The notes beneath the pieces were generated by a model that ran no database searches, was not told the DNA's origin, and worked only from the letters and a program-made list of their open reading frames with translations. Positions 1-8,450 of a stretch of DNA of 64,000 bases are shown here, piece after piece. Made by a program: the position numbers and the translations under genes. The stretch is taken from positions 518,539 through 582,538 of the forward strand of contig NZ_FZOH01000003.1 of the NCBI RefSeq assembly GCF_900188205.1, in the 5' to 3' direction. How positions within the stretch are numbered: position 1 is the first letter of the stretch; each line of letters begins with the position of its first letter. Source of the stretch: Geodermatophilus saharensis (GTDB lineage Bacteria > Actinomycetota > Actinomycetes > Mycobacteriales > Geodermatophilaceae).

Positions 1-326
1 AGCAGGCCGCGGTGGCCGCTGTCCGGCCCGGCGTCACCGCCGAGCAGGTCGACGCCGCTGCCCGCGACCGCATCGCCGCGGCCGGCTGGGGAGAGCACTT
101 CATCCACCGCACGGGGCACGGCATCGGCCTGGACACCCACGAGGCGCCCTACATCGTCGCCGGCAACGACCTGCCGCTGGAGGCGGGCATGGCGTTCTCC
201 GTCGAGCCGGGCATCTACCTCGCCGGCCGGGCCGGCGCGCGCATCGAGGACATCGTCGTCTGCACCGACGAGGGCGTGCGCGCCCTCAACCAGGGTCCCC
301 GTGCGCTCGTCGTCCTCCCCGGCTGA
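1..326 (+). CDS. Xaa-Pro aminopeptidase (aminopeptidase P family), C-terminal part
   Basis: The reading frame is open from the window edge to a TGA at 324-326, so only about the last 108 residues are visible. The segment is the catalytic pita-bread half of an M24 metallopeptidase: it has HRTGHGIG with a metal-ligand His, then EPGIY and RIED, whose Glu residues complete the dinuclear metal site. Members remove an N-terminal residue that precedes proline and are cytosolic. The stop lies inside the start of the next gene, which overlaps by 26 bp in another frame, suggesting coupled translation. The 5' part is outside the window, so its length and start are unknown. Confidence 0.9.
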   Translation, partial: QAAVAAVRPGVTAEQVDAAARDRIAAAGWGEHFIHRTGHGIGLDTHEAPYIVAGNDLPLEAGMAFSVEPGIYLAGRAGARIEDIVVCTDEGVRALNQGPRALVVLPG

Positions 327-786
327 CCCGGGCGGGGACCACCCCGCCACGCCCGACGTCGACCGCGCGCTGCTGGCGATGCTGGCCCGCGACGGGCGGG
401 CCAGCTACACCGAGCTGGCCCAGCGGGTGGGGCTGTCGGTGTCGGCGGTGCACCAGCGGGTGCGCCGCCTCGAGCAGCGGGGGCTGATCACCGGCTACCG
501 CGCCACGGTCGACGCCCGGCTGGTGGGCCTGGGCCTGACCGCGTTCGTCGCCATCACCCCGCTGGACCAGGCCCACGCCGACGACGCCCCGGCCAAGCTG
601 GTGCACCTGGACGCCATCGAGGCCTGCTACGCGGTGGCCGGCGTGGAGAGCTACCTGCTCAAGGTCCGGGTGGCCTCCCCGGAGGCACTGGAGGCGCTGC
701 TGCGGGAGATCCGCACGACGGCGAACGTCAGCACCCGCACCACCGTCGTGCTGTCCACCTCCTACGAGGACCGTCCTCCCGTCTGA
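301..786 (+). CDS. Lrp/AsnC family transcriptional regulator
   Basis: This is a 161-residue protein. After a poorly conserved lead of about 18 residues comes a winged helix-turn-helix of AsnC type (DVDRALLAMLARDGR, then LSVSAVHQRVRRLEQRGLITGY), followed by an alpha/beta RAM-like ligand-binding domain to the end. Family members bind amino acids or related metabolites and assemble as dimers or octamers on DNA. The GTG at 301 overlaps the upstream peptidase gene by 26 bp; later in-frame starts would cut into the DNA-binding domain. Co-transcription with a proline-specific peptidase fits an amino-acid-responsive role, but the effector cannot be read from the sequence. Confidence 0.88.
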   Translation: MRSSSSPADPGGDHPATPDVDRALLAMLARDGRASYTELAQRVGLSVSAVHQRVRRLEQRGLITGYRATVDARLVGLGLTAFVAITPLDQAHADDAPAKLVHLDAIEACYAVAGVESYLLKVRVASPEALEALLREIRTTANVSTRTTVVLSTSYEDRPPV

Positions 787-799
787 ACCCGGAGGACCG

Positions 800-1690
800 G
801 TGTCGGAAGCCGACGTGGGCCGCGGGGTCGGCGAGCACCTGCCCGGCACGCTGCTGGCCCTGCTCGCCGCGGTGCTGTTCGGGGTGGGGTCGGTGCTGCA
901 GCACCAGGCGGCGGCCCGGGCCGCGACCGGCGGGCGGCTGCGGATGCGGGCGATGGTGCGCCAGCGCACCTGGCTGCTGGGCCAGGCGACCACCACGAGC
1001 GGGACCGGCGCCCAGGTCGCCGCGCTCGCCCTCGCCCCGGTGTCGCTGGTGCAGCCGCTGCTCGCCGGGGAGCTGGTCGCCGCCCTCGGGGTGCGGGCGG
1101 TGCGCACGCGGCGGTCCCCGAGCCGCCGGGAGTGGACCGGTGCGCTGCTCACCGTGGGCGGGCTGGTGGTCTTCGTCGTGGCGGCCCGCCCGGGCCGGGC
1201 GACGGGCGGGCCGCCGCCGGCGTGGGCGTCGGTGGCCGCGGTCGCGGTGGTGCTGCTCGCCGTCGCGCTCACCGCCCGGCTCGGCTCCGGCAGCGCCGCC
1301 GCGCTGGCCTGCGGCGTCACCGGTGGCCTGGCCGCCGGGGTGGCGGCGGTGCTGGTCTCGGCGGCGCTCGGCGTGCTCACCGCCGACGGGCCGGCCGCCG
1401 CGCTGCTGCGGCCGGAGCCCTACGGCGCCGTCGTGGCGTCGATCGTCGCCCAGGTCGGCGCGCAGCAGGCCTACGGCCGCGGCTCGCTCAGCTGGTCCCT
1501 GCCGGCCCTGGTGGTGGTCGACCCGCTGGCCGCGGTGCCGGCGGCCCGGCTGCTGCTGGGGGAGCACCTCGAGCCCGGGCACGCGCTGGTGTGGGGGCCG
1601 GCCGGGCTGGTCGCCGTGGTCGGCGTCGTGCTGCTCACCCGCACCGAGCGGCGGCCGCCGCCGGTCCCGGCACCGACGGGCGGGAGCTGA
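800..1690 (+). CDS. DMT-superfamily (EamA/NIPA-like) membrane permease
   Basis: A 296-residue integral membrane protein with about nine to ten hydrophobic segments in two internally similar halves, as in drug/metabolite transporters. Segments such as LLALLAAVLFGVGSVLQHQA and the SLVQPLL region resemble NIPA-like DMT proteins. The GTG start at 800 has a GGAGG ribosome site about 5 bases upstream and lies 13 bp after the Lrp gene, so the two are probably co-transcribed; export of an amino acid or metabolite under Lrp control is a reasonable guess. The substrate is unknown. The gene ends just before a copy of the 14-bp repeat at 1728-1741. Confidence 0.75.
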   Translation: MSEADVGRGVGEHLPGTLLALLAAVLFGVGSVLQHQAAARAATGGRLRMRAMVRQRTWLLGQATTTSGTGAQVAALALAPVSLVQPLLAGELVAALGVRAVRTRRSPSRREWTGALLTVGGLVVFVVAARPGRATGGPPPAWASVAAVAVVLLAVALTARLGSGSAAALACGVTGGLAAGVAAVLVSAALGVLTADGPAAALLRPEPYGAVVASIVAQVGAQQAYGRGSLSWSLPALVVVDPLAAVPAARLLLGEHLEPGHALVWGPAGLVAVVGVVLLTRTERRPPPVPAPTGGS

Positions 1691-1727
1691 GGCCAACCGC
1701 CGCCGGAGCACCCCGGACCCCTCCTGA

Positions 1728-1741
1728 CCGTTATCCCCAAC
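1728..1741 (-). repeat. 14-bp interspersed word, exact copy 1
   Basis: On the minus strand this reads GTTGGGGATAACGG. It lies 37 bp past the stop of the DMT permease and about 65 bp before the SOS box of the radical SAM gene. Four identical copies and two near-copies occur elsewhere in the window. It does not have the hairpin form of a terminator. Function unknown. Confidence 0.8.
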
Positions 1742-1806
1742 TTGCGACCAACACCGCCGCCAAGCCGGACCGCAACGGGGACCCGGGGAGGCGACTGGAC
1801 ATCCCG

Positions 1807-1822
1807 TCGAACGTGTGTTCGC
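1807..1822 (+). promoter_or_regulatory. LexA-type SOS box upstream of the radical SAM gene
   Basis: The sequence TCGAACGTGTGTTCGC is a near-perfect dyad of the actinobacterial/Gram-positive LexA operator (TCGAAC-N4-GTTCGA, with one change at the last base). It sits 9 bases before the GTG at 1831, where LexA would block transcription or early elongation. It also overlaps the alternative GTG at 1813, which favours 1831 as the start. Confidence 0.75.
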
Positions 1823-1830
1823 ATCGGTGC

Positions 1831-2955
1831 GTGCGGTGGGAGGGGCAGCGGCTGGACGCCGAGGACGGGACGCTGCTGCCGGGCATGCCGAGCGCGCGCG
1901 GTCTGCTCCGCAGCGTGCAGGTACCGGAGTTCCCGGGGGTGACGCTGCACGAGGTGCTGGCCCGGTCGGCGCTCAACGAGGTGCCCGCCGACTCGCGGAT
2001 GCCGTTCCGCTACACGATCAACCCGTACCGGGGCTGCCTCCACCAGTGTGTGTACTGCTTCTCGCGGTCGACGCACGAGTGGCTGGACCTCGACAGCGGC
2101 CGCGACTTCGACACGCAGATCGTCGTCAAGACCAACCTCGTGCAGGTGCTGCGGCGGGAGCTGGCCCGGCCGTCGTGGCGCCGCGAGCACGTGGCGCTGG
2201 GCACCAACACCGACCCCTACCAGCGCGCCGAGGGGCGCTACCGGCTGATGCCGGGCGTGATCCGCGCGCTGGCCGACTCCGGAACGCCGTTGTCCGTCCT
2301 CACCAAGGGCACGCTGGCGCGCCGGGACGTCCCGCTGCTGGCCGAGGTCGCCCGCGACGTCCCGGTGGGCTTCGGCGTCTCGCTGGCCATCTGGGACGAC
2401 GACCTGCACGCCTCCCTCGAGCCCGGGGTGCCCTCCCCGCGGGCCCGGCTGGACCTGGTCCGCGCGGTCACCGACGCCGGCCTGCCGTGCGGGGTGTTCC
2501 TGGCGCCGGTGCTGCCCGGCCTGACCGACCGGCTCGCCGACCTCGACGCCGCCCTGGCGGCCGTCGCCGCGGCGGGCGCCACCGGTGTCACCGTCGTCCC
2601 GCTGCACCTGCGTCCGGGTGCCCGCGAGTGGTTCTCCGCCTGGCTGGCGCGCGAGCACCCTGCCCTGGTGCCGCGCTACCGGCAGCTCTACCGGGGCGGC
2701 GCCTACGTGCCGGCGGACTATCGCTCGTGGCTGACCGAGCGGGTGGGGCCGCTGCTGCGCCGGCACGGCCTGGACCGGCACGCGAGTGCGCAGGCGCGGG
2801 CCGGGCAGCCGCCGTTGGGGGTGCCCGGTGACGGCGAGGCCGCGTTCCCGGCCGGCAGCCTGGCACCGGCCGGGGAGGTCCGGCCGGTGCAGCGCGGCAG
2901 GAGGCGCGCGGCGCCGCCGCCGGAGGGCGTCCCCGGGCAGCTGTCGCTGCTCTGA
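1831..2955 (+). CDS. Rv2578c-family radical SAM protein
   Basis: A 374-residue protein starting MRWEGQRLDAEDG. A CX3CX2C iron-sulfur motif (C69, C73, C76, in CLHQCVYCFSR) marks a radical SAM enzyme that binds a [4Fe-4S] cluster and S-adenosylmethionine. The TIM-barrel part runs to about residue 300 and includes LGTNTDPYQ and TKGTL; a basic, Pro-rich tail follows. This type resembles spore-photoproduct-lyase-like proteins and Rv2578c of Mycobacterium; its reaction is not established as far as I know. An SOS box directly upstream implies induction by DNA damage. The frame extends farther upstream, but the SOS box and homologous N-terminus favour GTG 1831. Confidence 0.88.
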   Translation: MRWEGQRLDAEDGTLLPGMPSARGLLRSVQVPEFPGVTLHEVLARSALNEVPADSRMPFRYTINPYRGCLHQCVYCFSRSTHEWLDLDSGRDFDTQIVVKTNLVQVLRRELARPSWRREHVALGTNTDPYQRAEGRYRLMPGVIRALADSGTPLSVLTKGTLARRDVPLLAEVARDVPVGFGVSLAIWDDDLHASLEPGVPSPRARLDLVRAVTDAGLPCGVFLAPVLPGLTDRLADLDAALAAVAAAGATGVTVVPLHLRPGAREWFSAWLAREHPALVPRYRQLYRGGAYVPADYRSWLTERVGPLLRRHGLDRHASAQARAGQPPLGVPGDGEAAFPAGSLAPAGEVRPVQRGRRRAAPPPEGVPGQLSLL

Positions 2956-2977
2956 GCCGCGCGGGGGAGGGGAGGGG

Positions 2978-3841
2978 TCAGTCCGCGGGCGTCGCCGGGG
3001 CCGCGGACGCCCGGTTGGCGCGCGCGGCCCGCTCGGCCCGGACGGCCCCGCGGGGGGCCACCGGCTCGGTGCCGGCGGCCAGGGCCAGCCGGCGGTAGGA
3101 GTCGTAGGACAGCGTCTCGTAGACCGCGGCCAGCGCCTCGGCCTGCTGCCGGCGCCGGCCGGTGGTCGACCCGCGCAGGTACAGCGCGGTGCGCACGGCG
3201 TGCTTGGCGAAGGTGACCTGCAGCGCCTGGCTGGACAGCCGGCCGCCCACCTCGGAGGCGAAGCCCGGGCCGCGGCGCAGCGCCGGCAGCACCCACACGC
3301 TCGCCGCCAGCGCGGGGAACCGGTTGCGGACCGTCTCCCAGGCGTGCCAGGCCGTCAGCGCGCCGGGCACCGCCCACTCGCCGTCGTCGGTGCGCACCAC
3401 CAGCCGCCGACCGGTCGGGTGCACCTGGTCGCGGCGCAGGTCGCGGAAGGTGCCCACCGGTGCCGGCCAGTGCAGCGCGATCGCGCACCAGACGACGGTG
3501 CGCAGGTGCTCGGGCTGCTCGCTGCGGACCTCGGTCAACGGCCGCAGGTCCAGGCTGCGGGGGTCGGGCTCGGGGGTCGGTGGCGTCGGCAGCGGGACAC
3601 CGCCGTAGCGGGCGACCTTGCTGTAGAGGGTGACGGTGGCCGGCTTCCAGCCGCGGGCCGTGGCGACGTCGTCCATCCCGCCGCTCGCCAGCTCCTCGGG
3701 GCCCAGCCCCAGCTCCAGCGCGGCGTCGACGAGCCGCCGCCACTGCACGGCGTAGCCCTCGGGGGGTTCCAGGCGGGCCCACTCGCGCGCCGCGGGCACC
3801 GACGGCATCTCCGGGAGGGGGCCCTGCCACGTCCGGCTCAC
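2978..3841 (-). CDS. Degenerate tyrosine-recombinase-like protein (hypothetical)
   Basis: A 287-residue protein of uncertain function. Residues about 30-85 look like a helical core-binding domain, and residues about 110-255 resemble the catalytic domain of tyrosine recombinases: an H-x-x-R pair in FAKHAVRTALYLRG, then tyrosines in YETLSYDSYRRL about 25-32 residues later, the usual distance to the nucleophile. The box I Arg seems to be absent: where G-L-R is expected there is PAPVGTFRDL. It may therefore be inactive as a recombinase, act only in DNA binding, or belong to another fold. The GTG at 3841 is preceded by GAGAGGG. A near-copy of the 14-bp word lies 14 bases upstream. No phage genes are near. 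Confidence 0.5.
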   Translation of the reverse strand: MSRTWQGPLPEMPSVPAAREWARLEPPEGYAVQWRRLVDAALELGLGPEELASGGMDDVATARGWKPATVTLYSKVARYGGVPLPTPPTPEPDPRSLDLRPLTEVRSEQPEHLRTVVWCAIALHWPAPVGTFRDLRRDQVHPTGRRLVVRTDDGEWAVPGALTAWHAWETVRNRFPALAASVWVLPALRRGPGFASEVGGRLSSQALQVTFAKHAVRTALYLRGSTTGRRRQQAEALAAVYETLSYDSYRRLALAAGTEPVAPRGAVRAERAARANRASAAPATPAD

Positions 3842-3854
3842 CCTCTCATCATAA

Positions 3855-3868
3855 CCGTTATCCCTAAG
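3855..3868 (-). repeat. 14-bp interspersed word, near-copy 2
   Basis: The minus strand reads CTTAGGGATAACGG, two changes from the consensus. It is embedded in an unusually AT-rich stretch (about 3846-3890) and overlaps a small dyad, ATAAC-C-GTTAT, at 3851-3861. It lies 14 bases upstream of the recombinase-like gene, in the same orientation as that gene. Confidence 0.6.
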
Positions 3869-4054
3869 TATACGAATCAATAACAGACGCAAGAACCAGG
3901 ACCGCGAGCAACGACACAGCCAGCACTCGACCGAGCAGGCCCGACCGGCCCCCGGGGGACCCTCGGGACTCCGGCAGCGCCGCCACGGTCGACCCGATCC
4001 CGGTCCGGGAGGCGCCCCGGTGCGGTGCCGCCGTCGCGCCGGAACGATGTCCGC

Positions 4055-5185
4055 GTGCGCACGGTGGGGGTCGAGGAGGAGCTGCTCGTCGTCGACCCGG
4101 CCGGGACGCCGGTGCCGCTGGGGCCCGAGGCGCTCGAGGTGGCCTCCCGCCGCGGGGAGGGGGAGACCCCGGAGGAGCACGAGCTCGGCGGCGACGCGGA
4201 GGGCTCGACGGGGCACCTGGTGCCCGAGCTCAAGCGGCAGCAGCTGGAGCTGGGCACCGCCGTGTGCAGCGAGCTGGGGCAGGTCGACCGGCAGCTGCGC
4301 TCCTGGCGGGGCCGGGCCGACGCGGCCGCCCGCGCGGTCGGGGCGCGGGTGGCCGCGCTGGCGAGCTCGCCGGTCGCCGTCGCCCCGGAGCCGACGCCGG
4401 GGCGACGCTACGGCCGGATGGAGGAGACCTTCGGCCTGCTCGCGCGCGACCAGCTGACCTGCGGCTGCCACGTGCACGTGTCGGTCGCCGACGACGAGGA
4501 GGGCGTGGCCGTGCTCGACCGGATCCGGGTGTGGCTGCCGGTGCTCACCGCGCTGAGCGCCAACTCCCCGTTCTGGCTCGGCGCGGACAGCGGCTATGCC
4601 AGCTACCGGTCGCAGGAGTGGAGCCGCTGGCCCTCGGCGGGAGCCGCCGAACCCTTCGGGGACGCCGCCGGCTACCACCGGCTGGTCGAGGACCTGGTGG
4701 CGACCGGGACGATCGTCGACGCCGGCCAGGTGTACTTCGACGCCCGGCTGTCGCGCAGCTGGCCCACGGTGGAGGTGCGGGTGGCCGACGTCGCGCTGCG
4801 GGTCGCCGACGCGGTCACCCTGGCCGGGCTGGTGCGTGCGCTGGTCGACACCGCGGCGGAGGAGTGGCGGGCCGGGACGGCGGTGCCGGCGGTGCGCGCG
4901 GAGGTGCTGCGGGTGGCCGCGTGGCGGGCGGGCCGGTCGGGGACGAGCGGGGACCTGGTGCACCCGCGCACCGGGCGGCCGGCGCCGGCCGCCGACGTGG
5001 TCGGGGCGCTGCTGGCGCACCTCGGGCCCGCCCTGGAGGCGACCGGGGACCGGCAGCGGGTCGCCGACGGCGTCGCGGCGGTGCTGGACCGGGGTACCGG
5101 GGCGGAGCTGCAGCGGCGGGTGCACCGCCGGACCGGGGACCTGGCGGCCGTGGTGCGGGCGGCCGCGGACCTGACGCTGGCCTGA
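4055..5185 (+). CDS. Carboxylate-amine ligase, YbdK/GCS2 family
   Basis: A 376-residue protein beginning MRTVGVEEELLVVD, the signature start of the GCS2 glutamate-cysteine ligase fold (ATP-dependent, glutamine-synthetase-like active site). The CGCHVHVSV segment and the NSPFWLG and YRSQEWSRWP stretches match the family core. Members ligate glutamate or another acid to cysteine or an amine; in actinobacteria, relatives serve gamma-glutamylcysteine formation or remain unassigned. GTG 4055 was chosen because the family motif begins almost at residue 1; a GTG at 4025 would add ten poorly conserved residues. Exact substrates cannot be decided here. Confidence 0.85.
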   Translation: MRTVGVEEELLVVDPAGTPVPLGPEALEVASRRGEGETPEEHELGGDAEGSTGHLVPELKRQQLELGTAVCSELGQVDRQLRSWRGRADAAARAVGARVAALASSPVAVAPEPTPGRRYGRMEETFGLLARDQLTCGCHVHVSVADDEEGVAVLDRIRVWLPVLTALSANSPFWLGADSGYASYRSQEWSRWPSAGAAEPFGDAAGYHRLVEDLVATGTIVDAGQVYFDARLSRSWPTVEVRVADVALRVADAVTLAGLVRALVDTAAEEWRAGTAVPAVRAEVLRVAAWRAGRSGTSGDLVHPRTGRPAPAADVVGALLAHLGPALEATGDRQRVADGVAAVLDRGTGAELQRRVHRRTGDLAAVVRAAADLTLA

Positions 5186-5229
5186 GCGGCCGTCAGGAAG
5201 TCCCCAGGCGGTGCGGTTAGGGTCCGGCC

Positions 5230-6102
5230 ATGGACACGGTGAGCTGGCGGGACGTGGTCCGGCGGGGGCTGCTGGGGCCGCGGCCGGACCCGCGCGACCG
5301 TCCCTACCGGCTGGTGATCCGGCTGGCGCTGGTGGTCTTCCGGCTGCTGCGGCTGCGCTTCGACGTCCGCGGCTGCGAGCACGTGCCGCCGTCGGGTGGG
5401 GCGGTGCTCGCCAGCAACCACGTCAGCTACCTGGACTTCACCTTCCTCGGCCTCGCCGCGCTGCCGCAGCACCGGCTGGTGCGGTTCATGGCCAAGGCCT
5501 CGGTGTTCGGGCACTGGTTCACCGGGCCGTTCATGCGGGCCATGCAGCACATCCCGGTCGACCGCACGGCCGGCGCGGCCGCCTTCGACGCCGCGGTGCG
5601 GGCGCTGAAGGACGGCCAGGTCGTCGGCGTCTTCCCCGAGGCGACGATCAGCCAGAGCTTCACCGTCAAGGACCTCAAGGCCGGGGCGGCGCGGATGGCC
5701 GTCCAGGCCGGGGTGCCGATCCTGCCGGCCGCCGTGTGGGGCGGGCACCGGGTGGCCACCAAGAAGCGCCCGGTCGACCTGACCCGCGGCCGCGCGGTCA
5801 CGGTGCTGGTCGGCGAGCCGATCGTGCCCCAGCCGGGCGAGACCCCGGCGGCGCTGCTGGCCCGCACCCGGGTGGCCATGGAGGCACTGCTGGACGAGGC
5901 GCAGCGGACCTATCCGCAGCAGCCGGCCGGCCCGGAGGACCGGTGGTGGGTGCCGGCGCACCTGGGCGGCACGGCGCCCACCCTGGCGGAGGCCGCGGCG
6001 CGCGACGTCGAGGACGCCGCCGGCCGGCGGGTGCGCTCCCGGCGCCGGGCGCGGCTGCGGGCCCGGCTGACCGGCCGGCGCCGGCCACCGGCGGCCGCCT
6101 GA
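5230..6102 (+). CDS. 1-acyl-sn-glycerol-3-phosphate acyltransferase (PlsC family)
   Basis: A 290-residue membrane-associated acyltransferase. The HX4D catalytic motif is seen in NHVSYLD (about residue 63), and VFPEATIS corresponds to the substrate-binding FPEG block. An early hydrophobic segment (residues about 30-42) would hold it at the inner membrane. Members transfer an acyl group to lysophosphatidate or a related lipid. The last 50 residues are Arg/Ala-rich and not part of the family core. The start ATG lacks a strong ribosome site. A second PlsC-type gene lies at 14232-15119. Confidence 0.87.
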   Translation: MDTVSWRDVVRRGLLGPRPDPRDRPYRLVIRLALVVFRLLRLRFDVRGCEHVPPSGGAVLASNHVSYLDFTFLGLAALPQHRLVRFMAKASVFGHWFTGPFMRAMQHIPVDRTAGAAAFDAAVRALKDGQVVGVFPEATISQSFTVKDLKAGAARMAVQAGVPILPAAVWGGHRVATKKRPVDLTRGRAVTVLVGEPIVPQPGETPAALLARTRVAMEALLDEAQRTYPQQPAGPEDRWWVPAHLGGTAPTLAEAAARDVEDAAGRRVRSRRRARLRARLTGRRRPPAAA

Positions 6103-6126
6103 GCCGAGGGCGGGTGCCCGGGCGGG

Positions 6127-6654
6127 TCAGTCGACCACCGGCGGGGCCATCAGCCGGAACGCCTCCAGCTCGACGTCGTACCAGCGGCGCATGCGGCCCA
6201 GCGGCTGCATGCCCAGCCGCCGGCAGACGGCGACCGAGGCGGTGTTGCCGGGCCGGACGACGGCGTAGACCTCGGGCAGCCCGGCGCCGAAGGCCCGTTC
6301 CACCACCGCGCGTGCGGCCTCGGTGGCGTAGCCGCGCCCCCAGCAGTCCGGGTGCAGGTGCCAGCCCACCTCCACCTCCCCGACCCCGTGGGGCAACGGC
6401 TTGAGCAGCAGGGTGCCGGCGACGACGGGCGGCTCACCGCGGACCTCGATCGCCCAGCACCCGAAGCGCGGGTCGGCGCGGGTCACCTCGGCCCACCGGC
6501 CGACGAGCTCCACCGGCCCGACCGAGGGGGTGCCGCCGAGCCAGCGGGTGACCTCGGGGCGGGCGTAGATGTCGGTGAGCCGGGCGAGGTCGTCGCGGCA
6601 GGTGGTCCACGCGCGCAGCCGCAACCGGGTGGTCAGCAGCTCCCCGTCGGGCAC
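6127..6654 (-). CDS. GNAT family acetyltransferase (RimJ/RimL-like)
   Basis: A 175-residue protein with the RimJ/RimL layout: LTTRLRLRAW at the start, then the acetyl-CoA pyrophosphate-binding loop in HPDCWGRGYATEA, and NTASVAVCRRLGM near the end. It should transfer an acetyl group from acetyl-CoA to an amine, in the cytosol; the substrate (ribosomal protein N-terminus, antibiotic or small molecule) is unknown. It is convergent with the acyltransferase gene (24 bp apart) and divergent from the amidohydrolase. GTG start at 6654. Confidence 0.88.
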   Translation of the reverse strand: MPDGELLTTRLRLRAWTTCRDDLARLTDIYARPEVTRWLGGTPSVGPVELVGRWAEVTRADPRFGCWAIEVRGEPPVVAGTLLLKPLPHGVGEVEVGWHLHPDCWGRGYATEAARAVVERAFGAGLPEVYAVVRPGNTASVAVCRRLGMQPLGRMRRWYDVELEAFRLMAPPVVD

Positions 6655-6736
6655 CGGTCCTGCCTACCGCCGGCACCGGGCCCCGGCCACCCGGAGCAGG
6701 AGCCACCCGGAGCGGGGCCGCTCCCGGGGCGGCGGC

Positions 6737-8269
6737 ATGCTCAGCGCCATGAACGCCCCGCCCGACCTGCTGATCCGCGACGTCACCGTCGGCGACCGTC
6801 CCGGCCGGGCGGTGCACGTCGTCGGGGGGCGGATCGCCTGGCTCGGCGCGGCCGGCGACGCCCCGGCCGCCGGGCGGGTGCTGCCCGGGGACGGCGCGCT
6901 GCTGACCCCGGCGTTCGTCGACGCCCACGTGCACGCCACCGCCACCGGGCTGGCGCTGACCGGCCTCGACCTCCACTCGAGGTCGAGCCTCGCCGACGCG
7001 TTGGCCGCCGTCGCGGCGGCCGCGGCGAGCGCTCCGGCCGGGGTGCTGCTGGGCACGGGCTGGGACGAGACCGGCTGGCCGGAGGGCCGGGGCCTCACCC
7101 GCGCCGACCTCGACGCCGTCGTCGGCGACCGGCCGGCGTACCTGGCGCGGGTCGACGTGCACTCGGCCACGGTGTCCACCGCGCTGCTGGACCGGGTGCC
7201 CGGGATCGCCGGCCTGCCGGGCTTCTCCGCCGACGGGCAGCTGCGCCTGGACGCCCACCACGCCGCCCGGCAGGCCGCCTACGGCGCGGTGAGCGCACCG
7301 CAGCGTGCCGCCGCGCAGGCCGCCACGCTGGCCGAGGCCGCCCGGCTGGGCATCGGCAGCCTGCACGAGATGGCCGGGCCGGAGGTGTCCAGCGCCGCGG
7401 ACCTGCGCGCGCTGCTGGCCCTGGCCGCCGAGCGCCCCGGACCGCGGGTGGTCGGCTACTGGGGGGAGCTCGCCGAGCGCGGCGGGCTGGACCTGGTCGC
7501 CGACCTCGGCCTGGCCGGCGCCGGCGGCGACCTGTTCTGCGACGGCGCCCTGGGCTCGCACACCGCGGCGCTGGGCAGCCCCTACCGCGACCGCCCCGAC
7601 ACCGCCGGGGCGCTGCGCTTCGACACCGCCTCGCTGGTCGGCCACGTCCGGGCCTGCACGGTGGCCGGCGTGCAGGCGGGCTTCCACTGCATCGGCGACG
7701 CCGCCGTCGACCAGGTCCTCGACGCCGTCGGCGCGGTGGTGGCCGAGCTCGGCGCGGCCGCGGTGCGCGGCTGCCGGCACCGGCTGGAGCACGTGGAGAT
7801 GGCCGGCCCGGAGGCGGTGGAGCGGATGCGGGCCTGGGGGATGGTGGCCAGCGTGCAGCCGGCCTTCGACGCCGCCTGGGGCGGGGACGCGGGCATGTAC
7901 GCCGAGCGGCTGGGGGTGGCCCGGGCGCTGGCGACCAACCCGTTCGCCGACCTGGCCGACGCCGGCGTCGCGCTGGCGCTGGGCAGCGACGCCCCGGTGA
8001 CACCGCTGGACCCGTGGGGCGGGGTGCACGCCGCGGTCGACCACCGCACCCCCGGCGCGGGCCTGCGCCCCTTCGACGCCTTCGACGCGGCCACCCACGG
8101 CGGCTGGCACGCCGTCCGCGCCGAGACCCCGGCCGGGCCGCTGGCCGTCGGCGCGCCGGCGGACCTGGCCCTGTGGGCCACCGACGCCGCGCTGGCGTCG
8201 GTGCTGGGCTCGCGGGCCCGGCCGGCGTGCGCGCAGCTGGTCGTGGCCGGGGAGGTCCTGTCGCTGTAG
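6737..8269 (+). CDS. Amidohydrolase, YtcJ-like (amidohydrolase 3 family)
   Basis: About 510 residues. The metal-binding DAHVHA motif lies in the N-terminal quarter, followed by a GDLFCDGALGSHTAAL block, the HCIGDAAV and HRLEHVEM His motifs, and a catalytic Asp in LGSDAPV, all typical of YtcJ-type amidohydrolases in a TIM barrel with a small beta-sandwich. Members hydrolyse amides or related C-N bonds of uncertain natural substrates. The ATG at 6737 has a GGGGCGG stretch upstream; a second ATG at 6749 is equally possible. The gene is divergent from the GNAT gene. Confidence 0.87.
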   Translation: MLSAMNAPPDLLIRDVTVGDRPGRAVHVVGGRIAWLGAAGDAPAAGRVLPGDGALLTPAFVDAHVHATATGLALTGLDLHSRSSLADALAAVAAAAASAPAGVLLGTGWDETGWPEGRGLTRADLDAVVGDRPAYLARVDVHSATVSTALLDRVPGIAGLPGFSADGQLRLDAHHAARQAAYGAVSAPQRAAAQAATLAEAARLGIGSLHEMAGPEVSSAADLRALLALAAERPGPRVVGYWGELAERGGLDLVADLGLAGAGGDLFCDGALGSHTAALGSPYRDRPDTAGALRFDTASLVGHVRACTVAGVQAGFHCIGDAAVDQVLDAVGAVVAELGAAAVRGCRHRLEHVEMAGPEAVERMRAWGMVASVQPAFDAAWGGDAGMYAERLGVARALATNPFADLADAGVALALGSDAPVTPLDPWGGVHAAVDHRTPGAGLRPFDAFDAATHGGWHAVRAETPAGPLAVGAPADLALWATDAALASVLGSRARPACAQLVVAGEVLSL

Positions 8270-8363
8270 CGGGTGGACACCTCAGGTGCGGTCACCGCAC
8301 GCACGGGGGACCGCCGCCGGTCGTGCGCCCGGTCGGGCACCGCGGGATGGGATGCTGGTCGGT

Positions 8364-8380
8364 GGACCACGCCGTGGTCC
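8364..8380. promoter_or_regulatory. 17-bp dyad upstream of lnt
   Basis: GGACCACG and CGTGGTCC flank a single C, a perfect inverted repeat about 70 bp before the chosen lnt start. It could be an operator or a small RNA hairpin in the leader. It has no T-run, so a terminator for the upstream amidohydrolase is less likely. Confidence 0.4.
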
Positions 8381-8450
8381 GTGCCCGCGGCCGCGCCCGG
8401 GCGCGAGGGCAGCCGCGGGTCCGCGGCACGACGTCGCCGGGAGGGCAGCG

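Noticed and set aside
2978..3841. Prophage or integrative element
   Set aside because: Only one recombinase-like gene is present; no capsid, tail, replication, relaxase or flanking direct repeats were seen.
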